A DNA stretch of 64,000 bases, from positions 842,501-906,500 of the forward strand of contig JAEMWC010000262.1 of NCBI GenBank assembly GCA_016490735.1, given 5' to 3'. Below, piece by piece: positions 24,271 to 35,400 of the stretch. Each line of letters starts with the position of its first letter. The first letter of the stretch is position 1. The notes below the pieces were generated by a model that searched no databases, was not told the origin of the DNA, and saw only the letters and a list, made by a program, of their open reading frames with translations. The stretch is from Pachyseris speciosa. Lineage: Eukaryota > Cnidaria > Anthozoa > Scleractinia > Pachyseridae. Both the position numbers and the translations under genes were made by a program.

Positions 24271-26180
24271 CTGTACCGATAATATACAATAACAATAAGA
24301 AAATCTAATGTCAAATAAAGGAATTGAGTAATGCTGAAAAATAAAAACAAAACTTGTCCACAGAATTTTATATTCTAATGAAAAGAATATCAGATTGCTA
24401 AAAGATACGAGTCTTTCATGTAAGAGATCAGGAAGAAGAAGTAAGTCCTTAAAGACAGGGCACAGTGCCCAGTCCTTTTTCTTAGCACATCGCCATTTTT
24501 CTCAGTGCATTCTCCATTTGCAGATGGGGAAAAGGGGCTATTGCATGATACGGGTGATACAGTGAAAATATTATGTAAAATCTGTGAACTGTGAATTTTA
24601 TTAATTTGTAATTTCTCTTCCCCCCCCTTTCTTTTAAGCCCTGGCTAAATGAGTAAACATTATCATGATTCAACATTGTGTTCGATGAGCATGTTTGGCT
24701 GTTTAGCCACCTCTCTCAATATCGCATTTTTAAAAAATGGTTTCCCATGATAGCCTGCACAGCTGGCGGTTTTGTTAGGGAGCAGATGAGTGAGCGACAA
24801 AGCCATGAAAATGAGTGGCAAAGCCACAAGGAGAAACCACCTGCCTGGATTCGCAACAGCACAATTTTATTCACGCTCGCTGGTGCCCAATGAAAAGAGA
24901 AACACTTTAGAAACTTTGCTTTCAAAGGAACAACTCATCAATAAATGGCGGGTCACAACCACTTCCATAACAAAATTGAATGTTTAAGACAGAGTATTTT
25001 GCCGTTTCAATCGTCTTGTTTGTTGTTGTTCAATCGTCTTTTTTTTGTTTGTTGTTGTTGTTGTTGTGACGGCACAATTATTCATGCTCGCCCGCACACC
25101 GACGTCTTAGAGATTATGCAGATTTTTGGCTTCTCGGCGGCTGGTATTAATTGTTTTGTTTCCGAAAACAATTACACACAAAGAGAACTTATGGGTGCGA
25201 ATAACAAAGGCCAGATGCGTATAGGATACGCAATTTTAGACACGTAAAAAAAATTTTATATGCAAAAAACGCGTGTATATTTTGCTGTACTGTACCTACC
25301 TACCTACCCTTTGTCGGACAATGCCTTCTATTTTAAACTCAATAGCACTAATTCTAGTCCTGAAAATGATCTTATGTTGACTGGTGACCTGCTAAATACA
25401 ACCAGATAAATGTTTGCGATTTCAGATTGCTTATAATACTCTGTGACATTCTTACAGCCATACCCTGTCTAGGACAGGCTTGCTTGAAATTATATACCCT
25501 ATTCTGAGCAGAGGGGCCCAAAACCATACCCTATCCAGCAGCACATCCCCGTATAGGCATTATAGGGGAGTACCCAGCTTGGGAGTGATGTACATGCTGC
25601 TCCAACTTACACACTACTGTATGTCCTGTTCTGTGCATCATTCCAACAACTACTGGTGCATGCACATAAAGGGCACCCTGCAAAATCTCAAGTTACTTTT
25701 GACCACCACTTCATCAGGTGGACACATATACACTGTAGCTGGAAAGAACACACTTAAAAAAAAGAATTCAGGCATAGTCTATAAGCATTAAGCTACAAAT
25801 GCTTAGCCTCAATTTCACAGTAAACAGTCCACAGCCCATATCGATCCCTCAAACCCTGAATTTCGTGATTCAATCAACAGCCTTGAATCGAAGTAAGCTT
25901 AAGCTTAAGCTTAGCTTAAGCTTACCACTTTCAAACCATTTGAATTGATGCGGCGCTCACTTTTAGTCTTAACGTGGACGTGCGTAAAGCAGAACAGTAA
26001 ATGAATTCGGTAAACTCGAACTGAACTAAAGAATATGTAGCCTGTTTAAGGAAAAATTAATCAAAAGTGGATTTCATTTTGCTTTAAACTTCGCATACAG
26101 ACATCAACGTTTATAGCTGAAAAGCACCTTTCATGAACCCTTCCACTTTTCATACCCTCAGCGAAAACAAGCAGCCTTAC
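24271..26180 (-). other. Probable first intron of MPND
   Basis: A good acceptor on the minus strand (TTATCGGTACAG before the exon starting at 24270) implies an upstream exon. The interval contains a GTTGTT microsatellite near 25030-25066, three loosely repeated ATACCCTATC-like units near 25460-25560, and a short AAGCTT tandem (25892-25925). No other gene is seen. Confidence 0.45.
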
Positions 26181-26187
26181 CAATCAT
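26181..26187 (-). CDS. MPND: Possible 7-nt coding start of MPND in a 5' exon
   Basis: On the minus strand the sequence ATGATTG is followed directly by a donor, GTAAGG. Joined to the acceptor at 24270, the reading is Met-Ile-Glu-Lys-Met-Glu-Asp-Asp, in frame with the acidic N-terminus. That would give a protein of 585 residues. The phase agreement supports it, but chance agreement is possible, and the ATG at 24265 remains an equally simple start. Confidence 0.4.
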
Positions 26188-26402
26188 AAGTTAGATCCTC
26201 TGACTAACTCTTGTTCCTTGAAGACTGACAACTTCTGCTAAACGACAATGAGCTTGGCAATCAACAGTCATCTAAACAGCGTGCTTCACTGTCTGTTGTA
26301 TCCTATACATTTTTCCGAAAAGCCTCGGGTGTTCGCTCAGACTTCGGAAATGTTCGTCAACACGATCGTTTCCCGGTCCCGAGTTTGACCTCAGGTCCTC
26401 TC
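26188..26402. promoter_or_regulatory. Presumed bidirectional promoter between MPND and NPEPPS
   Basis: The two genes diverge here. If the 5' MPND exon is real, fewer than about 230 bp separate its coding start from that of NPEPPS. The interval is richer in CpG than the introns (for example ACACGATCGTTTCCCGG near 26360). No core promoter element was identified with confidence; the assignment rests on position. Confidence 0.4.
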
Positions 26403-26450
26403 ATGATCAATCACATGCATGTCATTGACAGTTTTCCGTACTCCATTTAG
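26403..26450 (+). promoter_or_regulatory. Upstream ORF overlapping the first NPEPPS start
   Basis: An ATG at 26403 opens a 15-codon frame ending in TAG at 26448-26450, with a second ATG in the same frame at 26415. It overlaps the in-frame NPEPPS ATG at 26419 in another frame. If transcription starts upstream of 26403, ribosomes that use it would bypass 26419 and could reinitiate at the internal ATG at 26566. Confidence 0.45.
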
Positions 26451-29400
26451 TGTTTTTATCTCCTTTGCTAAACCAAGCAAATCGTTTTTTCAGTTTAAGA
26501 GCTCGTTTTTCTTTGCGAAAACATCAACGAACCGTTTACAAATCGTCATCCCTTTCTTGAGAACCATGACTACTGAGAAGAAGCCATTCGAGCGACTTCC
26601 AACTGGTGTGGTCCCCAAGAACTACAACTTGACATTACAGCCAAATCTCACGGAATTCACCTTCAGTGGCAGGGAAGTCATCGATGTTGAGGTGGGTGAA
26701 CTTTTGAAGTTAATTGCCTTGAAGTATAACTAGTTTGCATGTCTGGGAACCTTGTTCCGTGTTGTGTCCTATTGTTACGTTCAGTGCCTGGTTACCTATC
26801 TCAACGTTTAACGAACGTCCGTATCCAGGTCTACAGTTTGTGAAAAGAATTTTTGTGGTTCCATCTAATAATTGAGTTTGGTCCTCCAGAATTCTAGCCA
26901 TATTGATAGACTTTACTTTTCTATCGCAAGCATGTCACTGTGCGTACAGCTGAGTGTGCAGGAGAGGGGACAGGGTACCCCCAGTGGGCCCACACTTTTA
27001 CACCCTTTTGTTGTCGGCTTCATCTTCCCTTTTGTTTTTCCATTCTGTTGCAAAAAGGGGAAAAAGCAATTACATCCCTCTCACTTCCCACCCCACAAAA
27101 TTCTTTTTTTTTCTCTCGATTAGCTCCTAGTCTCCTGTAGTTAAGCGGTTGGGGGTCTGACAGCTGGGGATTTGTTGAGGGGTGGGGTGGGATAATAGGA
27201 TCAAGGGGAATGAACAAAGTGGAAGTTATTTTTTATTAAAGGGTATCATACTATTGTAAAGAAAAAGCACTGGTGTATATATTAGGTAGGGTTACCAGAA
27301 GTCTTCTCTTCTCCAATGAAATCCATGGTGATTGATGCAGTTTTCATTAAATGTATTTAGGTTGGTCAAGCAACAGACAAGGTGAAAATGAACTGTGTGG
27401 ATATTGATATCAAGTCTGCAAATTTTACATCTGCTGGTTCAAGTGAGTGTGTGTTTATTTGTTTTTAATTGTTTATGCTAAAGCATGTATTCAAGAAGAG
27501 AGAAATAATACTTACCTCTACATGTATGTACAGTAATTCATGTACTGTAAATCCAAGAGATGCACTTGTGAAGTTTGAAATGGAAAATTCCTTTTGAGGA
27601 ATCTGGCACAAAACAAGGCTATTTTTGAAATATATAATGTACAGTGTAGTAACAAGACTCAGAAGTGTAATGTTTTTACCTACTACACTGTATAAGCTTA
27701 CCTGCAAGTTAACCCATTGACTACCGGAGGTTTATACATTTTCGGAGTGATTTTCCACCTATAAACGATGAATAGCAATTCGTGACTCTTTATTTGAACT
27801 ACCAGGGAAAAGTGGTGCTGTCCTAAGGCACTGGAGGCTCAAGGTTTCTGAAAACGTCATTTTGACGTAGCTATTTTTTATCCGTGAAGCAACAACAATG
27901 GCCCAAGTTCGGTTTGCTTGCGATTTCTGCTAAATTTACAGCCATTTTTCATCTTTAGCGGCTGCCTGATGAGCATCATTAAGCGTGACGGTAGCTAAGA
28001 GTCCACTTTCTCAAAGAATCGAGCAAGGTGATGTACTTTGTTGTTGAATTTGGCTTGTTACTCGACGAACTGGGAATTTGGCCAGTCGAACACTTAGTAC
28101 CTTTGGGACTCGACTATTGATGAATTTCTCGACCTACCGCCACATATTTTGGAATTTCTGAGTACTGAAGATGACCACAAGCAGGAATTTTTGGCAGTAG
28201 GTCGGAGTGGCTGTATGTGAAAGAATTGGGAGAAGGAACGGGTGCTGTCAAAGATTCTCGTCATTTCCCAACATGCAATGTAGTCTAGATGTTGAAAATG
28301 GCGGAAAGGCCCAAATGCACTGGAACAAAAGGCTGTATCTACGCTCGGGAGAAGAATATGAAAAAAAAAGTCATTTCTAAGCTAGAAAAAGGACTGAATT
28401 TCGTTATGATGGTTGAGGTTTGGTTTTTCGGCGATGATTTCCTTAAAAAACATGAAGGCAAAAAGGGGCATTTTTGTTGTTTCTCTTTGACGTTCAAAAC
28501 GGCCAGTTTCGTTCTTGTCCAAACTCAAAAGGCCATATTTGGTAAAAATTGCTACGTTTCTTGCATTTATTGGATATCCAAATTTAAAGGGCATTCCATT
28601 TCGTGCTCACAACTAACAGTTAAGGCAATATTCGTGCGATTGAGAAAGTTGCAATGTTTTGAAGCATGGGAGTTTTTTACGGCCGGTTTTGGCCGGCACA
28701 GGTGCCAATAGGTTAGTGGTGTAAGTTGTTTGGTAACCAAGGGTTGGGTCTCAAGATATTCCTGACAGGTGTGACCTAGGGGAATATAGATTTCCAATGC
28801 GGCTGAAAGTATTGAGCACTTCCTTTAATGCAGTTTGAAGTTGATTCACTTGTCTTTTCTGTACTTGAAAGGTTTATGGGTTTAAGCTTCTCACAGTTTT
28901 GTTGTGCTTCATCATTCTGATCTTGAAACTATCATTTGGAACTACTCTAAGGTAAAAGTTGTCCAAATCAAAGATGGCCACTTGTAAAGTTTGTGACTGT
29001 GGATCTACTGAGGCCCACTACGTAGGCAGTGTTCTCCCCAGGTATTTAATGCCAGGTGGGCCACCTGGCTTGATTCATTGAAAAATCGTTGCTGCCTGGT
29101 ATAAAAGTGAAGAAACCTTTGTATATAGTTTAAGATCTGGAACTGGGATCCTGTCCATAAGTAAAGAAAAAACCACTCAATAAAAATATTGAATCATTGC
29201 CAAGTGTTTCTTCATTGTGTTTTTTTTTTTCTTCATTGTGATTTTAGCTCGGATTTACCCTTCCATGAAACCTGTCATCCACTTGTTTCATTAAACTGCA
29301 GCCATCTTTCAATTTGCCATAAATTCAAGGCCACTTCAAGGGATATTACATCAAATACTAAAACTAAATTTCCACTTCCATGGAAGTGCGGCTTCGATGA

Positions 29401-32400
29401 ATTCAGGATGCTCTGAACAGAAAACGAAAAGCTTCTCAAAGCAAATTAAGTTCCTTTTTTTACCCTGGAAAAGAGACATAAGAGTGTTAGTAATGCTAGA
29501 TTAGGATTCCTTTAGACACAGTGGAAAATTTCCGTCAGTATGCCCCCTGGCCTTCCCAAAATCCTGGGGAGAACACTGCTAGGGTTCATTTTTCCTAGCT
29601 TTCCATCATGCTGTTTTTCGTCTTCCTTCATGCATTGTGATTACTGACTTTGTATTATGCAAAGGGTTTTTTTTCCTGTTTTTAGAGATCAGCTAAACTC
29701 AAAACCTATAAAATTTCTCTGTAATTATCTCCGAAACCTCCTCTGTTATTAGTAGCCCACTGGCTAGAGGTTCTCAAATTAATTTTGCTATCCCAAACCA
29801 AATTTCTACTAGTCCTACTGTAAGCTAATAGAAACGTAAAGCTTGTGGGATGTGGCGGGAGTGACAAGGATAGGTATCCATACCTATGAGAATTAATGTG
29901 ATCAAGTGGCTTCAGCTTACTTGATCACATTAATTTGTGAAGTATCCTTGTCACTCCAGCCACATCCCACAAGCTTTACGTTTCCATTGCTTGTTTTATT
30001 GATACGTGGGTACTTGAGCCTGAGCATTAGCTATGCCATGCTGATGAGGCCTAACAAGGCCGAAACAGCTGTCCATGGCTGCTAATGCTTGTGCTCAATC
30101 TTTGCTTTGGTAGATTTAAGGGGTAATGCCCCCTACCTTGTGGCCTTAGTGCCTTTTGAGTGGCTTCAGCTTTCTTGATCACATAAATTTGTGAAGTATC
30201 CTTGTAAGCGAATGGACTTCTGCTAAGGTCGAGCACTGACCTTAATAAAGTTTTTGGGTACAGGATGAGTGATCGATAAACTAGGTTAACCAAATGTCAC
30301 TGCAAAAAGCCTTAGTTATGATGGATGGAAAAGAGCCATCTACCTATGGGAGATTTTTAAATAGCATGGTACTTTGACATGACTGGAATTGGAACTAACT
30401 GATGTCTTTGAAAGTTTTTTGCTTCCACACAGTATTTGCATAATAAGTATATATTATTTAAAAAAATATGTATGTCCATACATCATGGTGACCATACATC
30501 ATTCTACTGAGACATGCAATCTTGACTCATTTTTTGCCTTGAACCCTTCTCAATTTGTTGCATGGCATGTACCTAATCTTTGTTTTTTTTTTTTAGCTGT
30601 CAATCAATCTGACATCAGTTACAACAAGGAGGAAGAGACAGTAATAATCAGTTTCCCTTCCCCTCTTCCCCTGGGGAATGGCCAGTTATCTGTTGACTTC
30701 ACTGGAGAATTGAATGACAAAATGAAAGGATTTTACAGAAGTAAATACACAGGAACTGATGGGCAGGAAAAGTATTGTGCTGTCACACAGTTTGAAGTAA
30801 GTCAAGCATCTGTGGTACCTTTATTTAAGAATATATTATAGTTTTATGTGTTTAAATATACAATCCCAGGTCAGGTGAACCCTTCTTCATCCACAGACTT
30901 ACACAGTCATGTTTCACAGTATCTCTTCAAACTATTTGACACGTGCATTTGATTCTGCTTTTCTGGTCTGTTTTGCAAAGATTTCTGTGAAATCACATGA
31001 CTGTCAAGCTTGCAAAGTAAATTGTTCACTCAGTGTATTGGTGAACTGATCCAGGCAAAGCTTAAATAGCCATGTGGCCATCCAGCCATTTATTGGACAG
31101 CCTGTTATCTTTTAGCAGGGCAATATTCTGGACAGCTTGCTGAGTGTGTTTTAAAATACAATACCCACATTGGATTTTAGTGTGTGAACAGTTAAGAAAG
31201 GCACTGCATTGTACGTAACCTCTTGATAAATAGTATTGGTCTAATGTATCATTTTATTTTTAATTATAATCAGTTTTTGTTTGCCACACATACAGTAGTA
31301 CATAATTATAATAGTTACATTATGTTTTAATCAATTACCTCTTGCTAGCCAACAGATGCGAGGAGAGCATTTCCTTGCTGGGATGAACCTGCACTCAAAG
31401 CCACATTTGATGTTACATTAGTTGTACCCAAAGACAGAGTAGCTTTATCTAACATGGTATGTTTTAAGTTCTTGCATCTACACAATGTACATTTATAGCC
31501 AAAATTAATGAGCCTTTTCATAAATTAATTTTTGCCTGACAGAAACAGCTGGGATGATTCTGTGGGAAAAATATTGAATTAATAATAATGATAATAATAA
31601 TAATAATAATGATGATGATGATGCCTCTTCCTCATTGACAATCCTGCTTTTCTCTTCCAAGTCCTTCTCAATTTGTTGTTCATATTAATTTTACTGCTCA
31701 ATAAATAATGACTCACTATCTTTTTTTAATTTCTTCTCTGTTGTAGGATGTGGTGGAGGAGAAAGATGTGGCTGAAGATGCTTCTCTTAAAAGTGTGAAG
31801 TATTCGCGGTCACCCATCATGTCTACATACCTGTTGGCATTTGTGGTCGGAGAGTTTGACTTTGTTGAAGGAAAGGATTCTGACAATGTGACCATCAGAG
31901 TTTACACCCCAAAGGGAAAAGCTATCCAAGGACAGTTTGCTTTAGAGGTCAGTACCTAGCATGTAATGTGTGCTGGTAAACCAATAGCTGATCATCAAAC
32001 TCCAAAAATGTGATAGGGATAACCTATACCTGCAGTGGCCCATCTGGAAGAGACTTGGGACTCATTCATCTTCACTTTGTCTGGACCACTAGGTGTCCGC
32101 TTTGTTTCCCGTTTTTCACTTCACTCCATGACCTCTCCATGGCCTAATGTCCTCTCACTGTACTTTTCTTCTCCATTAAGTCTTCATTGGCTTGCCCATT
32201 TCCCTTTCCCTTGTGGGTTCTTCACCAGGTTTGATGGCCACTTGATGTTGGTGGCAGTTTTCCATTGAGTGTGGTGAATCCACAACTGCTTTTTCCTGTT
32301 CTGGTTGGTGACCTGGATCATCCCCTGTTTGGTGATGTGCCCAAAATCCTCATTTAACATCTTCCTCTACCACTAAACAGCCAGGGTGTGCTGTAGCTTG

Positions 32401-35400
32401 CCATCAATAAAAGCCTAGAGATTTTTGGTCAGTCTCACCACTATATATACAGGCTGTCTCAAGGATTTTTTTCATATATGAAGTCCATTGACCAACTATT
32501 ACTGATGGCTGATGACTATGATTACATGTATAATAATTATTCTGATTTGCAAAGTCCAGGTCTTGTTGGCACCAAAGGGCTACTTATAGTAGCAACCCAA
32601 TCCAATCTGAAGGAGAATTCTTGTCAAAATGAAAGCAGGCAGTAATATGTCGGCTGCCTAAGGTCTTACAGCACCTTGAGCACTGACTGTCTGTGGTCCT
32701 AAATTTTAGTAGTGTGTGCAGCCTGTATTCCTACTAAAATGAGTATTGGGTCACCTGTGGTGTATCAGAACTGAAGTCCAGATATAGAGGGTGACAAAAC
32801 CTAGCTCTGTCTGATTGTCCAGGACAAGTAAAAATTTGATTTGGATGAGTTAATTTTTGACTTGATCTAAGGGACAAGCACATTTTGTCTTTGACCAAAA
32901 ATAATAATTAAACAAAATAATGAAGATTGAGACAGAACTACATGTACAGTAATTGCCAATGAATATTATTTTTATCTATTCATGAAAAAATGAAGGTTCT
33001 TACTTTACAAAAGAAGGCTAAACAGTCCAACAAATTTTAACACTTTGAAGCCATGCTTTGTTTCTGTACATAACATCCTTGAAGGTTTTGTAACTTAATT
33101 GGCCCATTTGGGTTTATCTCAGTCCCAAGCCTACTGGACTGAAATTAAAAATGGCTGAACCTTGACAGCACATGTTGTTCCATTTTCATCCAAAACAAAA
33201 TAAGAACAAAAGCATCTCTTATTCTAAGAATGATGAATCTGAAGAATCTTTGAGAGTTGATGTGAATAACAAAGGCCAAACAGAATATGAAAAGAAAAGA
33301 AAACGCCACTTTCAATTTACATTCTGGACAAGCATTTTTGGGCTTCAGACAACCAAGTTCTTCCTGATGGTTGTTTGAAGGACAAGTGAATTGTGAAATT
33401 TTGTGGTACTCTGAGGTAACGTGTTCTTAGTACAATACTATGCTGTGTTGTGTGTGGGCTGATATGGTGCTACAGTAGTGTCTTTTGGCCTTTTTCTTTA
33501 TTACAGGTCCTCTTACAATCATACTCGTAATCCAAAATAATGTTCATCTCACTTCCACACATCTTCTTGTACAGTCTCATAACAAATTATGTCTCTGTAG
33601 TTGTAATAGTATTTTTTTTTGTTTCCTACATGTACATACACTTCCTCGAGGAAATAATGCCCGGCTGTCATTAAGGGCCAGGAGCCAGGGATTTTCCCTG
33701 GCCAATGGTGATAATTCTGGACTTGATCCCTGGCTACTTTCAAAGAGAAATGTTATATTGACTTATACAGCTGTACCAACAGCTGGATTCCCCGGCTAGT
33801 TAAATTTGCAGATCCTTGCCTGTTCTGTTGGACAAATGACCACACTTTACGCCAACATGGAGAAAACGGTATTATGAATGATTTAATTTGAACTAAGATA
33901 CAAAACAAACCGTGTTGGCATGTGGTCTTACAAGAATACAAATCAAGCGGTAAACTAAACTAAAACAACTGCAAATTAAAACTTACTTCTTTGACTCCAT
34001 CCTGACGTAACTTATACTTCATAAAACTTGAAACAGGTTGGCTGTTTAACATCGTAAAACAGTAGCTTTCTTAATACATCATAAATCAGGTTAGCTTTCT
34101 TATCAACTAGTTAGCTTTTTTCACAACTGGTTAGCTTTTTTCACAACTGTAAAATTACATGCGACACTACGCGACTCAATACACGCATCACTCAACAGCT
34201 TTAACATCTGGGGCACACAACATAAACTGAAACATCGCGCGTGCCAAAGTTTACTAATACTGTATCTTTTTCCGCTGATTTCTGTTCATCGGAACACTGC
34301 TTACTTCAAAAATCAGTGACAGCTAGCCCTGATAATGTCAGTGATACTGTCAAGTTTTAAAAACTGTGTTTCATTTCCAGGTTGCTCAAAAGACATTACC
34401 ATTCTACAAAGACTACTTTAACATCAGTTATCCCCTGCCAAAAATGGATCTCATTGCTATTCCTGACTTTTGTGCTGGTGAGAGTTCGTAAAAATGTTGT
34501 TAAAATGTTGATGAGATATTAAATTATTACCTTTCATCTTATCACTTACATAGCCACAGATTTTTTATTTTTGTAGGTTAATGTTGTAAATTTTTTTTTA
34601 TGGCCAAGAGGTCATTACCTCAATCATTGACTTTTGTTTTGTGCATTTGCAGGTGCTATGGAAAACTGGGGTCTTGTTACATATAGGTAAAATACAACTG
34701 TTTTTTACAACCACTTGAGAATGATCACCAAATAATCTTGTTCAATAATGATATCTTAAAACATATTAAGCAAGCAATTATTAATGTTAATTAATAGCTG
34801 AATGTTTTGGCATCATCGTGACACCATTCTCAAGGCAAAGTGAATAAAAAGTTCGAGAAGACAAGCCAGCCACTGTTAACCAACAATACCTAGTTTTGAA
34901 TTTCAATGTAACCTGTGTGATGCAAGATATGTTGGTTACACTCGTGGCCACCTCCACGAACGCGTTGATGGAAACAAACAGAAATCGTCGTCAATCTGTA
35001 AACTTTTGAGCGAACATAACTTGAACATACCTCCTTGTCTTTCAGAACAATTTCATGTTATTGTGCCTTATAGCTATATACTTCGCTTACAGACGTATGC
35101 CACAATTCTCACTTCTCTACTTTCCAGTCTGCTTTGCTTGTACTATTTCTTTCTTTTCTTTAATATGTAACTACAAAGCTACCACGTACCATGTGAGCCT
35201 GCACTTGAGGGATTGTCTGCTGGATCCCTGCTGAGCTCGCAGGCCGCTTGACTGCTAAGCTTGAGGACCGCTTGACCACTTAACTTGTGGACCACTAAGC
35301 TTGTGAACTGCTTAACCGCTAAGCTTGTGAACTGCTTGAGTGCTAAGCTTGTGAACCACTTAACCACTAAGCTCGTGGACCGCTTGACCGCTAAATTTGT

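Noticed and set aside
24054..24308. Plus-strand Ser-rich frame
   Set aside because: Antisense shadow of the acidic N-terminus of MPND.
25700..25745. Second hammerhead core on the minus strand (CTGATGAAG ... CAAAAG)
   Set aside because: The GAAA element is mutated and stem III and stem I do not pair.
28289..28711. 140-codon open frame as a gene
   Set aside because: It lies inside a piggyBac-like repeat, and the second copy (42.6-43.1 kb) has the frame broken by small indels; no domain.
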